A stretch of 64,000 bases of DNA from AC-32 sp963765785. GTDB taxonomy: Bacteria > Actinomycetota > Thermoleophilia > Gaiellales > Gaiellaceae. Of the stretch, positions 35,872 through 44,955 are shown in pieces. The DNA lies in contig CAVXXW010000021.1 in assembly GCA_963765785.1 (NCBI GenBank), forward strand, positions 100,699 through 164,698, written 5' to 3'. The notes under the pieces were generated by a model. That model worked only from the letters and a program-made list of their open reading frames with translations. It was not told where the DNA came from and made no database searches. Each line of letters opens with the position of its first letter. Position 1 is the stretch's first letter. Made by a program: the position numbers and the translations under genes.

Positions 35872-35897
35872 GGCCGCCCGGCACTTGCCGGGCGGCC
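35872..35897. terminator. perfect 11-bp hairpin after the micropeptide gene
   Basis: GGCCGCCCGGC and GCCGGGCGGCC arms with an ACTT tetraloop, 21 nt beyond the micropeptide stop. Confidence 0.75.
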
Positions 35898-35919
35898 GCG
35901 GTGAGGCGATCCTGGTGAG

Positions 35920-36705
35920 GTGGATCGCGACCGCGTCCTCGACGTCCTCGTTCGGGCCGACGGCACGGCCGAGTTGCCGCGCCTCGGCGGCATGGCTCGC
36001 GCCGACGGCGTGGTCATCGCGAGCCCGACCTGTTGGGCGTTCGCCTCGCGCGACGGGACCGTCCGCGAAGGGACGATGCCCGCGCCCCCCGAGGCACTTT
36101 GCAAGATCCCGCTCGTCCGCGGGCTGATCCGGCTCTTCTCGGCGCTGGCCCCGCTCTTCCGCGGCGCCGGGGTCGCCAGCCGGCGCGAGCGGCTGCTGCT
36201 CCTGGCCGCCGTGCTGGCTCCGCTCTCGCTCGTGCTCCTGCCGAAGTCGGCCTCGCTCCCGCTCGGGATCGCGACGGCGGTCGTGCTGCTCGGCTGGATG
36301 CTGCGCGGCCGGACGCTCTTCCTGCACGGCGCCGAGCACCGCGCGATCGCCGCCGCCGAGGAGCACCGCCTCGTTGCGACCTGGGCCGCCGAGGCCAGGC
36401 CGTCGCGGTTCGCCCCGCGCTGCGGCACGAACTTCGCCGCGCTCGTGGTGCCGGTGTCGCTCGCGTTCGACCGGCTCTGGCCGGTGGCGCCGGCGCTGTA
36501 CACGCCCTTTGCCGTCTCGCTCCTGTCACTCGCGCTGACGATGGAGCTGTGGCAGATCGTCCAGACCTCGCGCTCCCGGGTCGCGCGGCTCTTCCTTCTT
36601 CCGGGGCTCGCGCTCCAACGCGTGACCACACGTGAGCCCTCGGACGAGGAGACGCGGTTGGCACTCACCGCCGTCGCGTCGGTCTTGCAGCGCGAACTGC
36701 CCTAG
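35920..36705 (+). CDS. DUF1385 membrane protein
   Basis: A 261-residue protein with the DUF1385 hallmarks: LGGMARADGVVIASP near the N-terminus, KIPLVRGLIRLFSAL, FLHGAEHRAIAAAEEH, and PRCGTNFAALVVPV, with four or more membrane helices. The His/Glu and Cys residues of GAEH and RCGTNF are the conserved putative metal or catalytic residues. Biochemical function of the family is unknown to me. The GTG at 35920 overlaps no other gene. Confidence 0.88.
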   Translation: MDRDRVLDVLVRADGTAELPRLGGMARADGVVIASPTCWAFASRDGTVREGTMPAPPEALCKIPLVRGLIRLFSALAPLFRGAGVASRRERLLLLAAVLAPLSLVLLPKSASLPLGIATAVVLLGWMLRGRTLFLHGAEHRAIAAAEEHRLVATWAAEARPSRFAPRCGTNFAALVVPVSLAFDRLWPVAPALYTPFAVSLLSLALTMELWQIVQTSRSRVARLFLLPGLALQRVTTREPSDEETRLALTAVASVLQRELP

Positions 36706-36747
36706 GGATAAAGGAATCGCGGCGCCGGCGCCGATAAGAGACGGGAG

Positions 36748-38082
36748 ATGCCGCCCGTCTACCGTGGCACCTTCGGCAAGCCGCAGGCCGAGCGCCTCCT
36801 CTGGCGCGCCGGTTTTGGCCCGCGCCCGGGCGAGGCCGAGCGACTTGCGAAGCTCGGGCTCGACGGCGCCGTGCACTCGCTCCTACGCCCCGGCCGCGAC
36901 CGGCTGAAGGGGCCGCGTCCGCACGACGACAACGGGCACAAGCTCTCGCCCTACGACCGTTGGGGCCATGACCAGCTCTGGTGGCTCGACAAGATGGTGC
37001 GAACGACGAAGCCGCTGCACGAGCGGATGACGCTCGTCTGGCACGACTGGTTTGCGACCTCGCGCGCCGGGGTCGATTCGGCCAAGCTGATGCTTCGCCA
37101 GAACCAGCTCTTCCGCCGCGTCGGGCTCAACTCGTTCCCGGCCCTGCTGATCGAGGTCACGCGCGACCCGGCGATGCTGCTCTGGCTCTCGGGCGTCGAC
37201 AACGAGAAGGGGTCGCCGAACGAGAACTACGCGCGCGAGCTGATGGAGCTCTTCACGCTCGGCGCCGACCGCGGCGCCTACACCGAGCACGACGTCCGCG
37301 AGCAGGCGCGCGCGCTGACGGGCTTCCGCTACACGTGGAACAACAACCTCGGTCCGATCAAGTTCCGCTTCGACAAGGACCGCCACGACCCGGGGTACAA
37401 GAAGATCTTCGGCAAGCACGGCCGCTACGACTGGCGCGACTCGTGCCGGCTCTGCGTCCACCATCGTCTGCACCCGTCGTTCTTCGTCACGAAGCTCTGG
37501 GGCTACTTCATCCCGACGCCGCCGACGGCCGGGACGAAGCGCTCGCTCGAGCACCTGTACGTCAAGAGCGGCTACGAGATCGCCCCGGTGGTCGCCGCAA
37601 TCCTGCGCCATCCCGCGCTCTACACCGGGCCGCGGATGGTGAAGTCGCCGGCCGTCTACCTGGCCGGGATGCTGCGCGGCCTCGGCCGCGGGATCGACAC
37701 GGAGGCCTGGACGTGGCTGATGAGCCTCGCGGGCCAGCAGCTCTTCTACCCGCCGAACGTCGCGGGCTGGGACGACACGCGCTGGCTCGACACGGCGACC
37801 TTCCGCGCGCGGTGGGAGCTCGCGGGCTACGCGCTCCGGCCGAAGCTCGTCAAGGACGGCGACAAGCACGTCCCGCACAAGGCCGACGAGCTCGTCTCCC
37901 GCGCCCACGCAGTCCTCGGCCGGCCGACGGTGACGCCGCAGACCGAGCACATCCTCGAGCACTTCGCCAGGCGCTCGCTCGCCGACGCCAACCAGCACTG
38001 GAAGAAGGACGCCTACCCGCCCCTGATCGAGAACGCGCTCCGCCAGCTGCTCGCTTCCGCCCCCGACCTCCAGACCTCATGA
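36748..38082 (+). CDS. DUF1800 protein
   Basis: A 444-residue DUF1800 protein. Signature segments: AERLLWRAGFGPRPGEAERL, MTLVWHDWFATS, RDPAMLLWLSGVDNEKGSPNENYARELMELFTLG, DVREQARALTGF, HDPGYKKIFG and LFYPPNVAGWDDTRWLDTATF. The family almost always precedes a DUF1501 gene, and does so here with an ATGA overlap. The pair is thought to act in an exported pathway, but the activity is unknown. Confidence 0.93.
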   Translation: MPPVYRGTFGKPQAERLLWRAGFGPRPGEAERLAKLGLDGAVHSLLRPGRDRLKGPRPHDDNGHKLSPYDRWGHDQLWWLDKMVRTTKPLHERMTLVWHDWFATSRAGVDSAKLMLRQNQLFRRVGLNSFPALLIEVTRDPAMLLWLSGVDNEKGSPNENYARELMELFTLGADRGAYTEHDVREQARALTGFRYTWNNNLGPIKFRFDKDRHDPGYKKIFGKHGRYDWRDSCRLCVHHRLHPSFFVTKLWGYFIPTPPTAGTKRSLEHLYVKSGYEIAPVVAAILRHPALYTGPRMVKSPAVYLAGMLRGLGRGIDTEAWTWLMSLAGQQLFYPPNVAGWDDTRWLDTATFRARWELAGYALRPKLVKDGDKHVPHKADELVSRAHAVLGRPTVTPQTEHILEHFARRSLADANQHWKKDAYPPLIENALRQLLASAPDLQTS

Positions 38083-39458
38083 CCAAGAACTCCTGCCACC
38101 ACTGCGACGAGTTCTCTCGCCTGTCCCTCCTGCGCCGAAGCGCGGCCGAGGCCGGAAAGGGACTGCCTGCGATCGAGCCGGGGATGCCCATCCCCGCCGG
38201 GACGGGGCTCGACCGGCGCAGCTTCGTCACCGGCGCCTTCGGCCTCGCGCTCTCGGTCTACGGGCTCGGGAAGCTGAAGCTCTTCGAGGACGGCATCGCG
38301 CGTGCCGCCTCCGGCCCGGCGCAGCCCGTGCTCGTCACGGTCTTCCTCCCAGGTGGAGCCGACTCGCTCTCGGTGCTCTACCCGGCGCTCGACCCGAACT
38401 ACAAGAAGCTGCGCCCGACGCTCGCGCTGCCCGAAAGCGCCGGCCCCGTCTTTACAGAGGACACCAGCCTGCACTGGCACCCGAAGCTGCAGCCGCTGGC
38501 GACGCTGCACGGCGAGGGCAAGGTCTCGGTCATGCCCGCGATCGGCTACACACACCCGGATCAGTCGCACTTCACCTCGCGCCACTTCTGGGAGGTCGGC
38601 GCCACCGACGCGCGGCTGACGAGCGGCTGGATGGGCCGCTACCTCGACCGCCACGGGACGAACGACAACCCGCTACAGGGTCTCTCGCTCGACTACCAGC
38701 TACAGCCGTCGCTGGCTTCGCAGAAGGTGCCCGTCGCCTCGTTGGCCGCGCCCGACCAGTACACCTTCGGAGCGCCGGGTGTCTGGGGTCAGGTCGAGAC
38801 GCGGATGCTCGAGACGCTCACCGCGCTCGGCGCCCACCGCTCCGACCCGTTCCTCGACCAGGCAGCCAAGGCGACGAAGCAGTCCGACCGGTTACGCCGC
38901 CAGCTCGCGCCCTTCGCCAAGAACAGCGGCAACGGCTTCGGCAGCCCTGTTCAGTACCCCAACGTCGACAGCGACTTTCCGCGTCAGCTCTCCGGCCTCG
39001 CGGCGATGCTCGCGGCAGGCCTGCCGGTCCGCTGTGTCGCGCTCACCGCGCCCGGTTCGTACGACACGCACTCCGACCAGCCGCAGGCGCTCGCGGACGG
39101 GCTGGACGTGACCTCGCGCACCTTGCTGGCGTTCCAGCGCGACCTCGAGGCGCGCGGCCTCGCGAACCGCGTGCTCACACTCGTCTGGTCGGAATTCGGG
39201 CGCCGTGGCGAGGAGAACGGCAGCGGCACCGACCACGGCGCGGCCGGCTCGGCCTTCTTGATCGGCAGCCGCGCCCGCGGGACGATGGTCGGCGAGTTCC
39301 CGGGCCTGGCGAACGGCCTCGACCGGGACGGGAACCTCAAGCCGACCTCCGACTTCCGCGGCGTCTACTCCGCGCTGCTCGAGCAGTGGCTCGGGGGCGA
39401 CGCGTCGGCCGTGATCCCGGGCGCGAAGGGCTTCTCCCGCCCCGCCCTCGTCAAGTGA
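38079..39458 (+). CDS. DUF1501 protein (exported, sulfatase-like fold)
   Basis: A 459-residue protein. After about 40 residues comes LDRRSFVTGAFGLALSVYGLGKL, a twin-Arg-like export segment with a single RR. The body has VLVTVFLPGGADSLSVLYP, HWHPKLQPLATLHGEGKVSVMPAIGY, SHFTSRHFWE, and SYDTHSDQ...VLTLVWSEFGRRGEENGSGTDHGAAGSAFLIG. The latter metal-binding cluster (D, H, D-H-G) is typical of DUF1501 and the alkaline phosphatase superfamily. Co-transcribed with DUF1800 and a cupredoxin. Confidence 0.93.
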   Translation: MTKNSCHHCDEFSRLSLLRRSAAEAGKGLPAIEPGMPIPAGTGLDRRSFVTGAFGLALSVYGLGKLKLFEDGIARAASGPAQPVLVTVFLPGGADSLSVLYPALDPNYKKLRPTLALPESAGPVFTEDTSLHWHPKLQPLATLHGEGKVSVMPAIGYTHPDQSHFTSRHFWEVGATDARLTSGWMGRYLDRHGTNDNPLQGLSLDYQLQPSLASQKVPVASLAAPDQYTFGAPGVWGQVETRMLETLTALGAHRSDPFLDQAAKATKQSDRLRRQLAPFAKNSGNGFGSPVQYPNVDSDFPRQLSGLAAMLAAGLPVRCVALTAPGSYDTHSDQPQALADGLDVTSRTLLAFQRDLEARGLANRVLTLVWSEFGRRGEENGSGTDHGAAGSAFLIGSRARGTMVGEFPGLANGLDRDGNLKPTSDFRGVYSALLEQWLGGDASAVIPGAKGFSRPALVK

Positions 39459-39796
39459 GCAAGGCGCTCCTGACGGTCGTCATGGCGTTCGGCCTCAGCT
39501 GGCACCCGACCCCGGCCCGCCTCGGCGTCAGCGCGACGGAGTTCCACCTGACGCTCTCGCGCCCGTCGGTCAAGGCCGGCGTGGTCGAGGTCGAGCTGCA
39601 GAACGACGGCCAGGACCCGCACGACCTCCGCGTCCGCCGCGTCGGCGGCTCGCACACGTTCAGCATCCCGCTCGTCGGGCCCGGAAAGCGGCGCACCGTC
39701 GCGATCCACATGAAGGCCGGGAGCTACCGGCTCTGGTGCTCGATCGCCGACCACCAGGCGCTCGGCATGCAAGCTGTGCTCCGCGTGCGACGATAG
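39455..39796 (+). CDS. cupredoxin-like small copper protein
   Basis: A 113-residue protein from GTG 39455 (GTGA overlap with the previous stop). Short hydrophobic N-terminus, then a beta-sandwich. Type-1 copper ligands: His in DPHDLRV, then Cys, His and Met in YRLWCSIADHQALGMQAVLRV (C-x4-H-x4-M). It is likely exported. Its coupling to the DUF1800-DUF1501 pair suggests electron transfer or copper delivery to that system. Confidence 0.85.
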   Translation: MSKALLTVVMAFGLSWHPTPARLGVSATEFHLTLSRPSVKAGVVEVELQNDGQDPHDLRVRRVGGSHTFSIPLVGPGKRRTVAIHMKAGSYRLWCSIADHQALGMQAVLRVRR

Positions 39797-39800
39797 GCCA

Positions 39801-40697
39801 ATGCGAGAGCGCGTGACCGTCGCCTGCGCCCAGGTCGAGCCGGTGCTGTTCGACCGGGAGGGGACGATCTCGCGGCTCGAGGAGGTCGCAGCCGAAGCGG
39901 CCGGCAAGGGCGCTCGGCTCGTGCTCTTCCCCGAGACCTTCATCCCGGCATACCCGACGAACCGCTGGGTTCGGTACCTCGCCGGCGGCGACGGCGAGGC
40001 GAAGCACGTCTTCGCCCGGCTGGCGCGGGAGTCGCTCGAGGTGCCGTCGCCGTCGTCGGAGCGCATCGGCGCAGCCGCGCGCGAGCACGGGCTCTGGCTC
40101 GCCGTCGGCGCGAACGAGCTCGACCGCGGCACGGTCTACAACGCGCTCCTGCTCTACGGGCCGGACGGCGAGCTCGCGCTGCATCACCGCAAGCTCGTCC
40201 CGACGAACCACGAGCGGATGGTCTGGGGGCCGGGCGACGGCTCAGGGCTCGAGGCAGTCGAGACCGAGCTCGGTCGCGTCGGCGGGCTGATCTGCTGGGA
40301 GAACTTCATGCCGCTCGCCCGCTTCGCGCTCTACGAGACCGGGGTCGAGCTTTACCTTGCGCCGACGGCCGAGGACACCGAGATGTGGCACGACTCGATG
40401 CGCCACATCGCGCGCGAGGCACGGGCGTTCGTGTTGTCCTGTTGCGTCTTCCAGCGCGCTTCGAGCTACCCGGACGACGTGCCGCTCGCCGAGGGCAGCG
40501 AGCTCGTCGGCCGCGGCGGCTCCGCAATCCTCGCCCCTGACGGGAGCTACCTGGCCGGGCCGCTCTGGGACGAGGAGGGGATCCTCTACGCCGAGCTCGA
40601 CCCCGAGGTGCTCCTGGCGGAGCGGCAGCGCTTCGACGCGGCGGGCCACTACCACCGGCCCGACGTGCTGGGTTTGGACCGCAAGCTCCCGCGTTGA
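39801..40697 (+). CDS. nitrilase/amidase (C-N hydrolase) family enzyme
   Basis: A 298-residue carbon-nitrogen hydrolase. The triad is Glu in LVLFPETFIPAYP, Lys in HHRKLVPTNHERMVWG and Cys in GGLICWENFMPLARF. FIPAYP and CWEN(F/Y)MPLAR are characteristic of true nitrilases rather than omega-amidases. It would turn nitriles to acids and ammonia, or act on related substrates such as cyanide. It begins 4 nt after the cupredoxin stop. Confidence 0.92.
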   Translation: MRERVTVACAQVEPVLFDREGTISRLEEVAAEAAGKGARLVLFPETFIPAYPTNRWVRYLAGGDGEAKHVFARLARESLEVPSPSSERIGAAAREHGLWLAVGANELDRGTVYNALLLYGPDGELALHHRKLVPTNHERMVWGPGDGSGLEAVETELGRVGGLICWENFMPLARFALYETGVELYLAPTAEDTEMWHDSMRHIAREARAFVLSCCVFQRASSYPDDVPLAEGSELVGRGGSAILAPDGSYLAGPLWDEEGILYAELDPEVLLAERQRFDAAGHYHRPDVLGLDRKLPR

Positions 40698-40771
40698 CCT
40701 TGTCAGCCACCATCGCGTCAGCCAAAGTCGAGCCGGTGCCAAAGGTGTTGCAACTCGAGGTGCGAACCTGA

Positions 40772-42259
40772 GTGGACGCGCTCCGCTTCGCCTCGCTACT
40801 CGACGAGCTGCCGGCTGAGCGGACCAGCCTGCTGGACAACCTCGGCCGGATTCGCCGCGAGGTCGGACCCGTCACGCCCGAGCTCTCTGACGCCCTCGCC
40901 GACCACATGAATATCCGCCGCGGCGAGGTGGATGAGGTCGTGTCGTTCTACTCGTTCCTCCGCGTCCCGGCCGACGCGGTTCGCGTCTGCATCGGCCCGG
41001 TCTGCGACTGCCTGGGGGCGCAGGACCTCCTGGCGCGGGAGCGGGAGCACGCGGACGGCGTGCGCGTGCTCGGGGTGGAGTGCCTCGGGCACTGCGACCA
41101 TGCGCCGGTGCTCCTCCGCGGCGAGACCGTCGAGCAGGTCGCAGAGCACCGGACGAACGGCTTCCTGCTCGAGCCGGACGAGCTGCGCCAGCCGCCGGAG
41201 CTGGGACGCGACGAGCTGCTCACCGCACTCGAGTCGTCGGGCCTGACCGGGATGGGCGGCGCGGGCTTCCCGACCTGGCGCAAGTGGGAGGCGGTCGCCC
41301 GCGAGCCCGGCCCGCGCGTCGTGATCGTCAACGCGGACGAGGGCGAGCCGGGCACGATCAAAGACCGCTACCTGATGGAGCTCCGCCCGCAGCTGCTACT
41401 CGAGGGGCTCGTGCTCGCGATGCGCTTCTGCGAGACGGAGGAGGCGTACGTCTACCTGCGCGAGGAGTACGCCGGCTCGCGCGGCCGCCTGCGAGAGGCG
41501 CTCGACGCACGGGGACTGCGTGTGTCGGTCGTTGTCGGCGCCGGGTCGTATGTCTGCGGCGAGGAGACGGCGATGCTCGAGTCGATGGAGGGCCGGCGGG
41601 GCATGCCGCGGCTGCGCCCGCCCTTCCCCGCGCAGTCCGGCTACCTCGGCCGCCCGACGCTGGTCAACAACGTCGAGACGCTCGTGCACGTCGCCCGCAT
41701 CGCGCGTGGCGAGTGGTCGCCCGGCCGGCTTTGGTCGGTCTCGGGCGCCGTCCGCGAGCCCGGCTGCTACGAGGCACCGCTCGATGTCACCACCCGGCAG
41801 CTGGTCGAGGACTTCGCGGGCGGGGCGACCGAGGAGATCGGCGCGATCGTGCCGGGCGGCGCCGCGAGCGGGATCTTGCCGCCGAGTGCGCTCGACGTGC
41901 CGCTCACTCGCGACGCGCTCGCCGACTGGGGCGCCTCGCCCGGCTCTGCGGGCCTCCAGGTCTTTCCCTCGTCGTACCCGACGCTCCGCCTGCTCTCGGA
42001 GACGATGCGCTTCTTCGCGGAGGAGTCTTGCCAGAAATGCACGCCCTGCCGGATCGGCACCCGCGGCGTGCACCACGTGCTCGAGGAGCTCGCGCGCGGC
42101 GAGGCGGCGATGCCGCGGGAGCAGGTCGACGAGTGGCTCGACACGATGGTCTCGACCTCGATCTGCGGCCTTGGCCAGGGCGCGCCCGTCCCCGTGCGAA
42201 GCGCCCTCCGCCACTGGCCGGAGCTGTTCGCGCCCCTCGGGGAGGCCGCCTTCGAGTGA
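40772..42259 (+). CDS. fdhB: NAD-dependent formate dehydrogenase beta subunit (NuoE-NuoF fusion)
   Basis: A 495-residue diaphorase subunit. Residues ~1-130 are NuoE-like with a 2Fe-2S site (VCIGPVCDCLG and ECLGHCDHAPV). Residues ~150-495 are NuoF-like, with GMGGAGFPTWRKW and NADEGEPGTIKDR for NADH/FMN, GSYVCGEETA, and the 4Fe-4S motif ESCQKCTPCRIGTRG plus a later Cys in SICGLGQG. It takes electrons from the alpha subunit to NAD+. A GTG overlap joins it to the alpha gene. Confidence 0.94.
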   Translation: MDALRFASLLDELPAERTSLLDNLGRIRREVGPVTPELSDALADHMNIRRGEVDEVVSFYSFLRVPADAVRVCIGPVCDCLGAQDLLAREREHADGVRVLGVECLGHCDHAPVLLRGETVEQVAEHRTNGFLLEPDELRQPPELGRDELLTALESSGLTGMGGAGFPTWRKWEAVAREPGPRVVIVNADEGEPGTIKDRYLMELRPQLLLEGLVLAMRFCETEEAYVYLREEYAGSRGRLREALDARGLRVSVVVGAGSYVCGEETAMLESMEGRRGMPRLRPPFPAQSGYLGRPTLVNNVETLVHVARIARGEWSPGRLWSVSGAVREPGCYEAPLDVTTRQLVEDFAGGATEEIGAIVPGGAASGILPPSALDVPLTRDALADWGASPGSAGLQVFPSSYPTLRLLSETMRFFAEESCQKCTPCRIGTRGVHHVLEELARGEAAMPREQVDEWLDTMVSTSICGLGQGAPVPVRSALRHWPELFAPLGEAAFE

Positions 42260-44955
42260 ACACGGTCGCGTTCACCCTCGACGGAACGACGGTCAGCGCC
42301 CCCGAGGGCGAGCTGCTCGTCCACGCGGCCGCCCGCCACGGCGTCTTCATCCCAACGCTCTGCCACGACGACAAGCTCGCCCCCTACGGCGGCTGCCGCC
42401 TATGCGTCGTCCAGGTCGAGGGCTCTCCGCGGCCGCTGCCCGCCTGCGCGACGCGGCTGACCGAAGGCATGGTCGTCTCGACGAACTCGTCCGTTCCGCA
42501 GCACCGCAGGACGCTGACGGAGATGCTGCTCGCCGAGCACCTGAACGGGAGCCCGGGCGGTCGGCCGAACGAGCTCCTCGACCTGGCCGGCGAGCTCGGC
42601 GCGGAGGCGCCGTTCGTGCTTCCCGACGCCAAGCGGGAGCCCTACGACGACCGCAACCGCCTGATGGGCTACGACCCCGACGCCTGCATCCTCTGCAACC
42701 GCTGCGTGCGCTACACGCAGGAGGTGATGCAGTGCTCGGCGCTCTCGCTCGAGGGCCGCGGGCCGGCTGCGCGGATCGTCCCGACGCACGGCGACTCCTG
42801 GCTCGACACCGAGTGCGAGCTGTGCGGCGGCTGCCTCTCGACCTGCCCGACCGGCGCCATCTACGAGAAGTTCCTCGAGGGCGCCCCCGCCGGCCACGAG
42901 CGCGGGCTCGAGAAGGTCAAGTCGACCTGCACCTTCTGCGGCGTCGGCTGCCAGATCGACATCAACGTCGACCCGCAGACCAAGCGGATCGTGAAGATCA
43001 CCTCGGACCCGAGCTATGTCTCGAACGACGGCAACCTCTGCGTCAAGGGGCGATTCGCCTTCAACTTCGTCCACCACCCCGACCGCCTGACCGAGCCGCT
43101 CGTCCGCGGCGAGGACGGGGAACTGCACCCCGCGACCTGGGAGCACGCGCTCGAGGCCGCGGCCAAGGGCCTGAAGGAGGTGAAGGAGCGGCACGGCCCG
43201 CAGACGATCGGCGTCCTCGCTTCCGCGCGGCTGACGATGGAGGAGAACTTCCTCATCCAGAAGCTCGCGCGCACGGCGCTTCAGACCCACTCGGTCCACT
43301 CCTGCGAGGCAACCTGACACGCTCCGACCCTCTACGGCCTGGTCAGGTCGTTCGGCAGAGGAGCAAGCACCAACTCGATCCCGGAGATCGACAACGACCG
43401 CTTCCTGCTCGTGATCGGCTCCAACACGACCGAGGCGCATCCGGTGCTCGCGCTGCGGATGAAGAAGGCTGTCCGCAACGGGGCGACGCTCGTGGTGGCC
43501 GACCCGCGCAAGATCTGGCTGACGAAGATCGCGAAGCGCCACCTGCAGCTGCGGCCCGGGACCGACGTCTGGCTGCTGAACGCGCTCATGCACGTGATCC
43601 TCGAGGAGGGCCTCCAGGACGAGGCGTACATCCGCGAGCACACTGAGGGCTTCGAGGCGGTCGCCGAGGTGGTTTCGCGCTACACGCCGGAGGAAGCCGA
43701 GCGCGTTACGGGCGTATCGGCCGAGGCCATCCGCGCCACCGCCCGCGAGTACGCGGCCGAGCGGCACGCGGCGATCTTCTACACGCTGGGGATCACCGAG
43801 CATGCCTCGGCGATCGACAACGTCTGGTCGCTCGCGAACCTCGTGCTGATGACCGGCCACCTCGGCTACGAGTCGACCGGGTTGAACGCTCTGCGCGGCC
43901 AGAACAACGTCCAGGGCCTGAACGACGCGGGCGCGAATCCCGGCTACCTGCCCGGCTACCAGCCCGAAGAGGATCCCGAGGTCAGGCGCAAGTTCTCCGA
44001 GGCCTGGGGAGTCGAGCTTCCCCAGACGCACGGCTACCGCCTCGACCAGATGATGTCGGGGCTGCACGACGACCGGATCAAGGCCCTCTACCTGGTCGGC
44101 GAGAACCCGGCGCAGACCGAGCCGAACGCCCGCCACGTCGAGGAGGGCCTCGGCAAGCTCGAGTTCATGGTGGCCCAAGACCTGTTCCTGAACGACACAT
44201 CGAGCCGCTTCGCCGACGTCGTCCTCCCGGCGTCCAGCTTCGCGGAGAAGGACGGCACCTTCACGAACACCGAGCGCCGGGTGAACCGCGTCCGCCGCGC
44301 GGTCCCGTGCCCGGGCCAGGCACGCGAGGACTGGCGGATCGTGATCGACCTGGCCCGCGAGCTCGGCGCCCGGTGGCCCGAGTACGGCTCGGTCGAGGAC
44401 GTCTGGAACGAGTTCGCCGACCTCGCGCCCAACTGGTCCGGGATCCGCTACGACCGGATCGAGGAGGTCGGCCTGCAGTGGCCGTGTCTCGACCGGGACG
44501 ACCCCGGCTCGATGTACCTCCACTCGCCCCATCCGGCCCGCCCGAACGGCAAGGGCAGGTTCTTCCCGGTCGAGTACCAGCCGCCGATCGAGCAGCCCGA
44601 CTCGGAGTACCCCTTCGTGCTCTCGACCGGGCGCACGCTCTACCACTACAACTCCGCGACCATGACGATGCGCGAGCCGGGCGTGACCGACAAGCAGGAG
44701 GAACCGTTCGTCGAGATCAACGCCGAGGACGCGCAGGCGCTCGGCATCGCCGACGGCGACCGGGTGCGGCTCGTCTCCAGACGCGGCGAGCTCGAGGCGC
44801 TGGCGGCCGTCGGCGAGCGCGTCCACCCAGGGCTCGTCTGGATGGCGCTCCACTTCGCCCAGGCCAAGGTGAACTGGCTGACACACGACGTCGGCGATCC
44901 GCTGATCGGCACTCCGGAGTACAAGGTGTCCGCCGTTCGCGTGGAGCCCGTGTGA
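42256..44955 (+). CDS. fdhA: formate dehydrogenase alpha subunit, selenocysteine-containing
   Basis: A 899-residue molybdenum enzyme when the in-frame TGA at 43315-43317 is read as selenocysteine 354. Domains: NuoG-like 2Fe-2S (CHDDKLAPYGGCRLC), His-containing and ferredoxin 4Fe-4S sites (CILCNRCVRYTQE, CELCGGCLSTCP), Mo-bisMGD domain with its own cluster (STCTFCGVGCQ ... NLCVKGRF). The stop falls in HSCEAT-U-HAPTLYGL, aligned with the V-U-H-G-P site of FdhF. Coding is coherent and in the same frame on both sides. Gene callers will split it. It oxidises formate and passes electrons to the NuoEF-like partner. Confidence 0.93.
43318..43350 (+). promoter_or_regulatory. bacterial SECIS element
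   Basis: Directly after the TGA, CGACC (43325-43329) pairs with GGTCG (43346-43350), T43331 with A43345, and A43334-C43335 with G43342-T43343. This leaves the apical loop GGCCTG at 43336-43341. In E. coli fdhF the loop GGUCUG occupies the same offset from UGA. SelB would bind here. Confidence 0.85.

Noticed and set aside
40772..42259. NuoE/NuoF of respiratory complex I
   Set aside because: The two domains are fused and followed directly by a formate dehydrogenase alpha subunit; no other nuo genes are present.
43311..43321. The fdhA interruption as a frameshift or premature stop
   Set aside because: The frame is the same on both sides, the stop is TGA, it falls on the selenocysteine site, and a SECIS-like hairpin follows.
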